This document shows, in pieces, positions 1-6,105 of a stretch of DNA of 6,570 bases. The DNA lies in NCBI GenBank assembly GCA_021802085.1, contig JAKAAZ010000198.1, forward strand, positions 1 through 6,570, written 5' to 3'. The translations under genes were made by a program, and so were the position numbers. Origin of the DNA: Acidobacteriota bacterium. Its GTDB lineage: Bacteria; Acidobacteriota; Terriglobia; Terriglobales; Acidobacteriaceae. Numbering within the stretch: the stretch's first letter is position 1; each line of letters starts with the position of its first letter. The notes beneath the pieces are model-generated. The model searched no databases, was not told where the DNA came from, and worked only from the letters and a program-made list of their open reading frames with translations.

Positions 1-18
1 TCGTACCTTCTCCTTCAT
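1..18 (-). CDS. Start of a leftward gene, possibly iscB (truncated by window edge)
   Basis: On the - strand an ATG at 18-16 opens a frame reading MKEKVR before the window ends. A purine-rich ribosome binding site (GGAGAGGA on the - strand, complement of 26-33) lies about 7 bases upstream. IscB proteins usually begin with a short basic stretch leading into a V-F/Y-V-L/I-D/S strand, followed by KPLMP. Six residues are compatible with this but do not prove it. The main argument is the structured RNA immediately upstream, as in HEARO-iscB loci. With so little sequence, any other leftward gene is possible. Confidence 0.3.
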
Positions 19-175
19 GACCGGTTCCTCTCCGCTTGTGGCTCTGAACTGTGGTTGCTTCTTGGCTCACAGCTTAACCCACGGCCAGCGCATTGGTGCC
101 GGTCACTCCATTTTGACTAAAGCCGTCGCCTGAAGGCGAGGGCTTCTACCCTCCCAGACTGGGACAGTGAAACTG
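19..175 (-). ncRNA. Candidate HEARO / omega-RNA upstream of the leftward start codon
   Basis: This - strand stretch folds well on inspection. The arms 120-130 and 135-145 pair at 10 of 11 positions around a 4-base loop (131-134). CCCA/TGGG (153-156 with 160-163) makes a second small hairpin. CTGTG/CACAG (49-53 with 68-72) and GTGG/CCAC (51-54 with 79-82) are mutually exclusive short stems, and TGGC/GCCA (63-66 with 84-87) adds another, a pattern typical of multi-stem or pseudoknotted RNAs. It ends directly before a ribosome binding site and start codon. In iscB elements the HEARO RNA (omega-RNA, the guide for the nuclease) sits just there. The assignment rests on layout and my memory of the motif's look, not on a covariance model. 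If it is correct, the guide would lie at the outer side, around 174-195. Confidence 0.42.
120..145. repeat. Strong hairpin-forming inverted repeat
   Basis: Arms of 11 bases (120-130 and 135-145) around the loop TGAA match at all positions but one (125 against 140). There is no downstream T-run on either strand that would make it a standard terminator. Similar short GC-rich hairpins are found near the ends of IS200/IS605-type elements and inside their guide RNAs. Confidence 0.75.
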
Positions 176-334
176 CGTCTTGAACAGCCCGTGGAGGAGT
201 TGATCGGGGGCCAGAAGCAGCCTCCTGCGGTCGTTGCAGCCTGTTTGCAGGCCGGATGCGCCGCATAAACTCATGCCGGCGATCCAAATCCCCCTCGCCG
301 CAACCCCTTCCAAGTCTTATCGACGGATTATGGG

Positions 335-436
335 CTCATTCCTCATCTCGACAAGCTGGTCGAGGAAGGACTGATGGCAGTATCTCGCGTCGAGGTGATT
401 CGCTACACCCGGGCTCCAGCAACCACTCCGCAGTAA
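335..436 (+). pseudogene. C-terminal remnant of a DUF190 (UPF0166) protein
   Basis: The frame ending at TAA 434-436 reads LIPHLDKLVEEGLMAVSRVE followed by VIRYTRAPATTPQ. This fits the closing helix and strand of DUF190 proteins, whose ends look like LPxLDELVxEGLVTLExVxVIRY. DUF190 proteins are small (roughly 100-130 residues), of unproven function, and are often found next to crcB fluoride channels. Only about the last third is present. Upstream in this frame the residues no longer resemble the family, and a stop occurs at 266-268. A frame change may also exist near 321-335, since IDG in the neighbouring frame would suit the preceding positions. No start codon or ribosome binding site serves this fragment. 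It looks like the surviving 3' end of a gene lost to insertion, deletion or rearrangement. Confidence 0.5.
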
Positions 437-520
437 CCCGAGTAAGATTTCCTCAAGGATTCCCTTTTGGAGCGGCCGTTGGTCGTGGGGCCGCACCGCA
501 GATTTTTCGTCAGCCGCACC

Positions 521-531
521 GGAGTATGTCG
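521..531 (+). promoter_or_regulatory. Ribosome binding site that sets the kduD start at 532
   Basis: GGAG at 521-524 lies 7 bases before the ATG at 532. The ATG at 526 is only one base downstream of the same motif and is too close to use it. The long upstream extension of the open frame, back to 256, has no family similarity. Confidence 0.6.
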
Positions 532-1296
532 ATGTCAATCCTTGATCTCTTTAGCCTGCAAGGCAAGAACGCCCTGGTAACAGGATCGTCGCAAGGGCTG
601 GGAGCCGGCATGGCAATCGCATTTGCCCAGGCCGGAGCCAACGTGACCCTGCACGGGTACGACGCGGTGCTCCCATCCACCGCGGAAGAAGTCAAGCGAA
701 CAGGCGTCCAATCCATTTCAGTGACGGGGGATGTCTGCGATCCCGAGGTCTGTGCCAGGCTCATCGATGAAACTGTGAGCGCATTTGGGTCCATCGATAT
801 TCTGGTGAACAATGCGGGGACCATCCGTCGCGCTCCCGCCGCGGAACACTCGCCGGAATTCTGGTCCGCCGTGATTGAAACCAATCTCAACAGCGTCTTT
901 CGCCTGAGCCAATACGCGGGCAGAAAGATGCTGGCGCAGGGATCCGGCAAGATCATCAACATCGCCTCCATGCTTACGTTTCAGGGCGGCATTCTTGTCC
1001 CCAGTTATGCCGCGGCCAAAGGCGCGGTGGGCCAACTGACCAAGGCGCTCGCCAATGAATGGGCGGACAAAGGCGTCAATGTCAACGCCATCGCTCCCGG
1101 ATATATGGCCACCGACAATACCGCGCCTCTGCGGACGGACGCTGAACGCTCGAAAACCATCCTTGCCAGGATTCCGGCGGGAAGATGGGGTTTGCCGGCG
1201 GACCTTGCCGGCGCGGCCGTATTCCTCGCTTCGGCGGCCAGCAACTACGTTCATGGACATATTTTGGTGGTCGATGGCGGATGGCTCTGCCGCTAG
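532..1296 (+). CDS. kduD: 2-deoxy-D-gluconate 3-dehydrogenase / 2-dehydro-3-deoxy-D-gluconate 5-dehydrogenase (KduD)
   Basis: This is a cytoplasmic NAD(H)-dependent short-chain dehydrogenase. In pectin and uronate breakdown, KduD converts 2,5-diketo-3-deoxygluconate to 2-keto-3-deoxygluconate, which then enters the Entner-Doudoroff route. From the ATG at 532 the protein has 254 residues, matching the 253 of E. coli KduD. The nucleotide-binding motif TGSSQGLG is at 17-24, NNAG at 93-96, and the catalytic set is N118, S146, Y159 and K163. Stretches characteristic of KduD rather than generic SDRs are KIINIASML (140-148), NVNAIAPGYMATDNT (183-197), RIPAGRWGLP (213-222) and the end VDGGWLCR. No kduI or KDG kinase is visible nearby. 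An in-frame ATG at 526 would add two residues. Some homologues act on related sugars, so the exact substrate is inferred. Confidence 0.9.
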   Translation: MSILDLFSLQGKNALVTGSSQGLGAGMAIAFAQAGANVTLHGYDAVLPSTAEEVKRTGVQSISVTGDVCDPEVCARLIDETVSAFGSIDILVNNAGTIRRAPAAEHSPEFWSAVIETNLNSVFRLSQYAGRKMLAQGSGKIINIASMLTFQGGILVPSYAAAKGAVGQLTKALANEWADKGVNVNAIAPGYMATDNTAPLRTDAERSKTILARIPAGRWGLPADLAGAAVFLASAASNYVHGHILVVDGGWLCR

Positions 1297-1313
1297 AAAC
1301 CGTCCGCTAGCGG
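1290..1313 (+). terminator. Possible weak terminator hairpin after kduD
   Basis: CCGCTAG (1290-1296, containing the kduD stop) can pair with CTAGCGG (1307-1313) over a 10-base loop. CCGCTAGCGG at 1304-1313 is itself a perfect palindrome. There is no T-run after it, so a Rho-independent role is doubtful. Confidence 0.25.
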
Positions 1314-1390
1314 TTGCACCCAGCCCGGCGCCGTGCCGTTTCTCTGGAAAAGTTTTCCACAATGTAACTCCAAGACTTCTATTTGCGTCT

Positions 1391-1408
1391 TAGAATCGCT
1401 TCGGGAGG
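1391..1408 (+). promoter_or_regulatory. Possible -10 element and strong ribosome binding site for the AsmA-like gene
   Basis: TAGAAT at 1391-1396 resembles a -10 hexamer, but no good -35 partner is seen 16-18 bases upstream. It is also very near the ribosome binding site, which would give an almost leaderless transcript. GGGAGG at 1403-1408, 9 bases before the ATG at 1418, is a convincing Shine-Dalgarno sequence. Confidence 0.35.
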
Positions 1409-1417
1409 TTTCCTGCC

Positions 1418-3055
1418 ATGAAACGCATCCTGACAATCGCCGGCGCAGCGCTGGGCGCACTCATCCTCATCCTGCTCGTGCTGCCGATGTTCGTGAATGC
1501 CGACACCTTCCGTCCCAGAATTGAAGACATGGCCTCGCAGGCTCTTGGGCGCAAGGTGCAGATCGGCAACCTGTCTTTCTCCATCTTCTCGGGTTCGCTC
1601 ACCGCCGACAACCTCTCTGTCGCTGACGATCCCCGCTTCAGCCAGTCGCCATTCCTCACTGCCTCCTCGCTCAAAATCGGCGTAAAGATATGGCCGCTCA
1701 TCACCTCGAAACATCTCGAGATCACCGGCATCGCCATTGACCAGCCGATCGTGCATCTCATCTCGAACTCGGCCAATCAGTGGAACTATTCCACGTTAGC
1801 CAGCACCGGAAACTCCGCGCCCAGTCAGCCCAAGGCGCAACCGACCGACAATCTCACCGTCGCCAAGCTCGACGTCACCCATGGCAAGGTAACCGTCGCG
1901 GAGGCCGGAGCCAAGGCGCCCAGCGTCTACAACAATGTACAGATGGAGACGACCAACTTCTCCCTCGCATCCGCCTTTCCGGTAACGCTTTTGCTGGACC
2001 TGCCCGGCGGCGGCACTATGAAGCTCAACGGGAACGTCGGCCCTGTCAACTCCACCGACGCAACCCTGACTCCCCTTGAAGCTGACGTCAAGGTCGACTC
2101 CTTCGACATCGCGAAGAGCGGCTTTGTGGAACCTGCCAGTGGCATCAGCGGCGTCGCCGACCTGACCAACCACCTCAGCGCCGCCAATGCGAAAGCCCAT
2201 CTCAAGGGTGTCGCCACGCTGCATCAGCTCAAGCTGGCCACCAACGGAGCACCCTCCGGCGTACCCATCGCGATGGACTTCGACCTCGACTACAGCCTTC
2301 CCCAGAGTTCCGGCACGTTAAACAGCGGCCTGCTGCATGTGGGCCACGCTCAAGCCAACGTCAACGGTACCTTCGCCAGCAAAGCGGCAGTCACCTCGAT
2401 TGACATGACGGCTGCCGGACAAGGCATGCCCATCGATGATCTCGTCGCCGCGCTGCCCGCCTTCGGCGTTATCCTGCCCTCGGGCTCCTCGCTCCACGGC
2501 GGAACGATGAGCATCAATGTCCATGCGCAGGGTCCCAGTTCGGCCCTGGTCGCCACCGGTAACATAGGAGCCTACAACACGCGCCTCGCCGGGTTTGACC
2601 TGGGTTCCAAGCTCTCTGCCGTCTCCAAACTCACTGGCGGCCACGCCCCCACCGGCGACACGCAGATTGAACGGTTCACCAGCAACATCAATTACAGTCC
2701 GGCAGGAATTCAGGCCTCGAATATCGTCCTGGTGGTGACCGGCATCGGCCAGGTAACCGGCAGCGGCACGATGAGCGCCAGCAACGCGCTCAACTTTCAC
2801 CTGGTGGCACAGCTGAGTTCCGGCGGCGTGCTGGGCGGTACACTCGGCCAAACCGTGTCCATGGCAAAGCTACCTTTCGCCGTCGAGGGTACGGCCAGCC
2901 AGCCGAAGATCATCCCCGATGTGGGTGGCGCGGTCGGTGGCGTGGTCTCTGGGCTGGGAGGGATGCTCGGCGGCATGACGAAAGGCACTGCCGGGAACGC
3001 CACAACGCCTGCGCAAAAGCTGGGGAAGACCCTGGGCGGTCTCTTCGGCAAATAG
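1418..3055 (+). CDS. AsmA family protein (membrane-anchored, envelope)
   Basis: The 545-residue protein has a single N-terminal hydrophobic segment (about 5-26, after MKR), then a long periplasmic part rich in beta-strand-like alternation. Residues about 31-128 fit the AsmA N-terminal region, including ALGRKVQIGNLSFSIFSG and the following strands. Residues about 340-480 resemble the AsmA C-terminal region, with TMSINVHAQG and, further on, TQIERFTSNINY and VTGSGTMSAS. The tail (about 495-545) is rich in Gly, with GGVVSGLGGMLGGMTKG, and ends LGGLFGK. AsmA-type proteins are inner-membrane anchored, related to repeating-beta-groove bridges, and implicated in lipid transport to and assembly of the outer membrane in Gram-negative bacteria. 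Start: GGGAGG is 9 bases upstream. It has gaps of about 120 and 300 bases to its neighbours, so it probably forms its own unit. It has no obvious tie to the sugar genes around it. Confidence 0.82.
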   Translation: MKRILTIAGAALGALILILLVLPMFVNADTFRPRIEDMASQALGRKVQIGNLSFSIFSGSLTADNLSVADDPRFSQSPFLTASSLKIGVKIWPLITSKHLEITGIAIDQPIVHLISNSANQWNYSTLASTGNSAPSQPKAQPTDNLTVAKLDVTHGKVTVAEAGAKAPSVYNNVQMETTNFSLASAFPVTLLLDLPGGGTMKLNGNVGPVNSTDATLTPLEADVKVDSFDIAKSGFVEPASGISGVADLTNHLSAANAKAHLKGVATLHQLKLATNGAPSGVPIAMDFDLDYSLPQSSGTLNSGLLHVGHAQANVNGTFASKAAVTSIDMTAAGQGMPIDDLVAALPAFGVILPSGSSLHGGTMSINVHAQGPSSALVATGNIGAYNTRLAGFDLGSKLSAVSKLTGGHAPTGDTQIERFTSNINYSPAGIQASNIVLVVTGIGQVTGSGTMSASNALNFHLVAQLSSGGVLGGTLGQTVSMAKLPFAVEGTASQPKIIPDVGGAVGGVVSGLGGMLGGMTKGTAGNATTPAQKLGKTLGGLFGK

Positions 3056-3362
3056 TGCTCACCACAAAGCGAGCGGCCTCCATGATCGCGGCACGCCGGA
3101 ATTTCCGCTCGGAGCCTATCACCGCAGCCTGCAGGCGGTCGACTTCGGCGACTGCGGAAGCAGGATCGTCAACCTAGCGCCCGTCAGTCGCATTGGAACT
3201 TTGAGGCGCTCTGGATGACGCGCGATTTCTACCCTCGGCCACATCAAAAACGAGTGCCATATCCATTGCGAAAACTGCGTGGTGCACAGGCATGCCGCTC
3301 CGGTCGCTGGCCCATCGCCCCCCTCCCGTGAAATATTCGATAGGAACACGGGGAGACAGTAC
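3056..3362. other. 307-base gap without a recognised gene
   Basis: No recognised gene or RNA is seen. CGAGCGG (3070-3076) and CCGCTCG (3105-3111) form an inverted repeat that could end the upstream transcript, although no T-run follows. GCCTGCAGGC at 3127-3136 is a perfect palindrome. Part of the + strand (about 3077-3190) has codon-like third-position bias, reading HDRGTPEFPLGAYHRSLQAV and onward until TGA. A different frame from about 3187 reads HWNFEALWMTRDFYPRP. This could be a decayed, frameshifted gene fragment, but I cannot name a family, and the reverse strand has an equally open frame. The last 40 bases hold the leader of the following operon. Confidence 0.5.
3325..3355 (+). promoter_or_regulatory. 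Inverted repeat overlapping the ribosome binding site of the sugar operon
   Basis: CCCGTG (3325-3330) and CACGGG (3347-3352) form a perfect 6-base dyad around a 16-base AT-rich centre. The right arm overlaps the ribosome binding site GGGGAG (3350-3355), which sits 7 bases before the ATG at 3363. Alternatively CTCCC (3323-3327) can pair with GGGAG (3351-3355). This could be a repressor operator in DNA or a hairpin that masks the ribosome binding site in RNA. The presence of the repeat is seen; the function is inferred. Confidence 0.35.
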
Positions 3363-4439
3363 ATGCCGCGAAAAGATAGCAAGCGTTTGGGCATCGGCGT
3401 CCTGGGAGCAGGACAGATTGCTCAGGCGGCCCACTTTGAGAGCTGCACCAAGGCGCGGAACGCCGATTTGACCGCCATTTGCGATGTGGCGGACGATCTC
3501 CGAGAGCGTATGGCCATCATTCACGGCGTTGAAACGACCTATTCCGATTACGACAAGATGCTGGCCGATCCGCGAATTGATGCCGTGATCATCGCGACCT
3601 CGGACGCGTTTCACGTACCAGCGTCGTTGCGCGCTCTGGCGGCTGGAAAACACGTGCTCTGCGAAAAGCCGATCGGAGTGACCATCGAAGAGACAGAGAC
3701 CCTCAAGGAAGCCGTCGTTCGCTCGGGGAAGGTGCTGCAGGTCGGACACATGAAGCGCTTCGACGCAGGGCTTCAGTCGGCAAAAGCGTTCATCGAAAAT
3801 GAAATGGGAGATCTGGTCGCCATCAAAGCCTGGTACTGCGACAGCACCCATCGTTACGCGATGACGGATGCGGTACAGCCGCTGGTAATCGCGAGCGCAA
3901 ACGCGAAAAAGCCGGCCACTAACCCGAAAGCAGACTTGCGAAAGTACTATATGCTCGCGCACGGATGCCACCTCATCGATACAGCGCGTTATTTTGCCGG
4001 AGATATCACTGCGGTGCAGGCTCGTCTATCGGAGCGTTCCGGGATATGGTGCTGGTTTGTCGATGTGGAATTTGCAAGCGGCGCTCTCGGCCATCTCGAC
4101 CTTACCGTCGCCGTTCGCATGGATTGGCACGAAGGCTTTCAGATCTACGGCAAGAATGGAAGCGTCCTCGGAAAAACCTTCAATCCCTGGTATTACAAAT
4201 CCAGCGAGGTGGATATTTTTCATGAGTCCGATGGCTCGACCCACCGCGTGCTGGGTGAGGACGGGCATTTCTACCGCAGGCAGTTGGAGGGCTTTGCGGA
4301 CGTCATCCTCCATGGTGCGACGCAAACTGGAGCCACCATCGATGACGGAATTGCCTCCGTGCGCGGTATGGTGGCCATTGCCCGCTCGGTCGAGTCGGGC
4401 CGTCGTGTCGCACTCGCCGATGTTTCGGGAGGCGTGTAG
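3363..4439 (+). CDS. Gfo/Idh/MocA family oxidoreductase
   Basis: A 358-residue cytoplasmic NAD(P)-dependent dehydrogenase of the Gfo/Idh/MocA type, acting on a sugar, polyol or sugar derivative by hydride transfer at a hydroxyl or keto carbon. The N-terminal Rossmann fold (about 8-125) has VLGAGQIAQAAH (13-24) with GAGQIA at 15-20 and the acidic strand end CDV (40-42). CEKPIG (100-105) carries the family EKP motif, whose lysine (K102) helps bind and protonate substrate. The C-terminal alpha/beta domain contains GHMKRFDAGL (128-137) and HGCHLIDTARYF (200-211), where H203 and D206 occupy the usual catalytic positions. The length is typical. The ATG at 3363 is chosen for its GGGGAG at 7 bases; the upstream open frame back to 3279 lacks homology. 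It is the first gene of the four-gene operon, and its stop overlaps the next start. The substrate is not determinable from sequence. Confidence 0.9.
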   Translation: MPRKDSKRLGIGVLGAGQIAQAAHFESCTKARNADLTAICDVADDLRERMAIIHGVETTYSDYDKMLADPRIDAVIIATSDAFHVPASLRALAAGKHVLCEKPIGVTIEETETLKEAVVRSGKVLQVGHMKRFDAGLQSAKAFIENEMGDLVAIKAWYCDSTHRYAMTDAVQPLVIASANAKKPATNPKADLRKYYMLAHGCHLIDTARYFAGDITAVQARLSERSGIWCWFVDVEFASGALGHLDLTVAVRMDWHEGFQIYGKNGSVLGKTFNPWYYKSSEVDIFHESDGSTHRVLGEDGHFYRRQLEGFADVILHGATQTGATIDDGIASVRGMVAIARSVESGRRVALADVSGGV

Positions 4440-5299
4440 TGCGGTTGGGAATTTTTGCGAAGACCTTCGAAGGAAATAGTCCTGACCAGGTGCTGCCGGC
4501 CGCTGCGACGGCAGGATATGCCGCAGTGCAATACAACATGGCATGTTCAGGCTTGCCTTCCCTGCCGGACAACATCCCGACCGAAGTTGTGCAAGACATC
4601 GCGGTCGCAGCGGCAAAGAGTCAGATCACCATCGCCGCGCTCTCCGGTACATACAATATGATCCATCCCGATGCCTCTATCCGCGCCAACGGCCACGAGC
4701 GATTGGCGAATCTTGCCCGTGCAGCCGCCGGGATGAAGACCAATCTCATCACGCTTTGCACCGGGACGCGCGACCCGGACGATCAGTGGCGCGACCACCC
4801 TGAGAATAGAAGCGTCGCGGCCTGGAAAGACCTGCTCGCATCGATGGAGGTCGCCATCGGAATCGCGGACAAGCATGACATCTTCCTTGGCATTGAGCCC
4901 GAACTGTCCAATGTCGTCCATTCGGCGCGCACTGCGCGGCAGTTGCTTGATGAGATCAAGAGCCCTCATCTCAAAATTGTTCTCGATCCCGCGAATCTCT
5001 TCGAAACAGCCTCGCTGGAAGAGCAAAGGCGTCTTGTTGCGGAAGCGGTCGACCTGCTGGCCGACAGCATCGTGATGGGCCATGCCAAAGACCGCACACC
5101 ATCGGGTGGTTTTACCGCTGCTGGGTGCGGAGTCCTGGATTATCCTCACTATCTGGCCTGCCTGAAAAGCGCTCGTTTCGACGGCGCGATGGTGACCCAC
5201 GGCCTGTCCGCGAAGGATGCGGGCAGAGTCGCGTCCTTTCTCACCGCCCAAATGGAGCAAGCCGGCTTCAAGGTGGAAACCGCATGTCTGCAGCAGTAA
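4439..5299 (+). CDS. Sugar phosphate isomerase/epimerase (xylose isomerase-like TIM barrel)
   Basis: The 286-residue protein starts at GTG (4439) in TAGTG, sharing one base with the previous stop. GGGAGG at 4427-4432 lies 6 bases upstream, inside the preceding gene. The sequence fits the AP-endonuclease-2/xylose isomerase-like barrel: MRLGIFAKTF at the first strand, GYAAVQYNM (26-34), GIEPE (151-155), VLDPANLF (181-188) and GHAKDR (214-219). The likely metal ligands are E153, D183 and H215. The usual last Glu, expected after the GYDG-like stretch, is replaced: ARFDGAMVTHGL (245-256) puts H254 there. Family members interconvert keto sugars, inosose or hydroxypyruvate by enediol chemistry with Mn or similar metals. 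The neighbouring dehydrogenase suggests it reworks an oxidised sugar. The exact reaction is unknown. Confidence 0.85.
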   Translation: MRLGIFAKTFEGNSPDQVLPAAATAGYAAVQYNMACSGLPSLPDNIPTEVVQDIAVAAAKSQITIAALSGTYNMIHPDASIRANGHERLANLARAAAGMKTNLITLCTGTRDPDDQWRDHPENRSVAAWKDLLASMEVAIGIADKHDIFLGIEPELSNVVHSARTARQLLDEIKSPHLKIVLDPANLFETASLEEQRRLVAEAVDLLADSIVMGHAKDRTPSGGFTAAGCGVLDYPHYLACLKSARFDGAMVTHGLSAKDAGRVASFLTAQMEQAGFKVETACLQQ

Positions 5300-6105
5300 C
5301 AAGGCTAGTTCGGCAGGGTCTGATCCTTCGCGTCGATGATGCAGGAGGTTCCGGCACGCCTGTCGTTTTCCAGCACGGCCTTTGCGGGGACTCGAATCAA
5401 ACACGCGAGGCGTTTCCGAGTGACCCCACATTTCGCCGCATCACCCTCGAATGTCGGGGGCATGGACGATCGGAGGCTGGCGACCCAAAAGATTTTTCCA
5501 TCGCAACCTTTACGGATGATGTCGTCTCTCTCATCGAGAACCTGGACGTCGGCCCCGTCATCGTCGGTGGAATTTCCATGGGCGCCGCCATCTCTCTGCG
5601 GCTTGCAGTCAAGAGGCCTGATCTCGTCCAAGGTCTGATCCTTGCCAGACCGGCCTGGGTCACGACCTCGACGCCGCCCAACATGGAACCCAACGCATTA
5701 GTCGGCGCAATGCTGACGCAGTATCCGCCAGAGGAAGCTCGCCAGATTTTCATGCGGAGCGACATCGCCAGGCGACTGTCTCAGGTCGCGCCCGATAACT
5801 TGAAATCGCTCGAGGGATTCTTTCAAAGACAGCCCTACGAAGTGACCGCTGCACTGCTAAAGAAAATTTCCGCCGACGGGCCAGGAGTCGATGACTCCCA
5901 AGTTCGCGCATTGACAGCGCCCACCCTCGTCATCGGTCACGAGCAGGATTTCATTCACCCCATCTCTTACGCCAGGGCACTCACGGATCTCATCCCGTCG
6001 GCGACATTGAAAACCATAACGTCCAAGGTTGTGAGCCGAGACCTCTACGTCTCCGACTTCCACGACGCCATAACTCACTTTCTGAGGAGTATCTGGAATG
6101 CTTGA
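5284..6105 (+). CDS. Alpha/beta hydrolase (possible lactonase or esterase)
   Basis: A 273-residue cytoplasmic alpha/beta hydrolase. VVFQHGLCGD (27-36) gives the oxyanion HG motif, LECRGHGRS (55-63) is the usual strand and turn, and GGISMGAAIS (95-104) is the nucleophile elbow with S98. The acid is likely D222 in IGHEQDFIHP (217-226). The catalytic histidine is not at the common place: the stretch where GH would be expected reads TITSKVVSRDLYVSDFH (244-260), leaving H260 or H265 as candidates. Start: ATG at 5284 with AAGGTGG 7 bases upstream; it overlaps the previous gene by 16 bases, and longer in-frame starts back to 5125 lie deep in that gene. The general look is that of enol-lactone hydrolases and C-C or ester hydrolases. 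With a sugar dehydrogenase in the operon, lactone hydrolysis is a reasonable guess, not shown. Confidence 0.85.
   Translation: MSAAVTRLVRQGLILRVDDAGGSGTPVVFQHGLCGDSNQTREAFPSDPTFRRITLECRGHGRSEAGDPKDFSIATFTDDVVSLIENLDVGPVIVGGISMGAAISLRLAVKRPDLVQGLILARPAWVTTSTPPNMEPNALVGAMLTQYPPEEARQIFMRSDIARRLSQVAPDNLKSLEGFFQRQPYEVTAALLKKISADGPGVDDSQVRALTAPTLVIGHEQDFIHPISYARALTDLIPSATLKTITSKVVSRDLYVSDFHDAITHFLRSIWNA

Larger units (their letters stand above)
1..176 (-). mobile_element. Edge of a possible IscB-type (IS200/IS605-like) element
   Basis: The left 175 or so bases look unlike the protein-coding DNA that follows. They carry a long hairpin, further small stems and then a start codon with a ribosome binding site, all reading leftward out of the window. 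This is the layout of the 5' side of an iscB element, where a structured RNA precedes the nuclease gene. No transposase or complete nuclease gene is visible, and the outer boundary near 165-176 is a guess based on where the structured part seems to stop. An adjacent truncated gene at 335-436 is compatible with an insertion or deletion event here. An IS605/tnpB-type end is the main alternative. Confidence 0.33.

Noticed and set aside
472..494. Small inverted repeat GCGGCC/GGCCGC before kduD
   Set aside because: A 6-base GC arm with an 11-base loop is expected by chance in GC-rich DNA. It has no T-run and no clear link to a promoter.
256..531. N-terminal extension of the kduD open frame (about 92 residues)
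   Set aside because: It is low-complexity Arg/Ser/Pro-rich, overlaps the DUF190-like remnant in another frame, has no family similarity and lacks a good ribosome binding site. The 532 start gives the standard KduD length.
718..1362. Open frame on the - strand opposite kduD (214 residues)
   Set aside because: It is fully antisense to kduD, with no recognisable protein features.
2910..3051. Gly-rich repeats at the AsmA C-terminus considered as a DNA repeat or CRISPR-like array
   Set aside because: The repetition is only at amino-acid level (GG-x pattern) with varied codons; there are no regular repeats or spacers.
3174..3971. Long open frame on the - strand opposite the oxidoreductase (265 residues)
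   Set aside because: It is antisense to a well-supported Rossmann-fold gene and has no family-like motifs.
4547..5431. Long open frame on the - strand opposite the isomerase and hydrolase (294 residues)
   Set aside because: It lies opposite two genes with clear motifs and shows no recognisable domain; this is a mirror effect of GC-rich codon bias.
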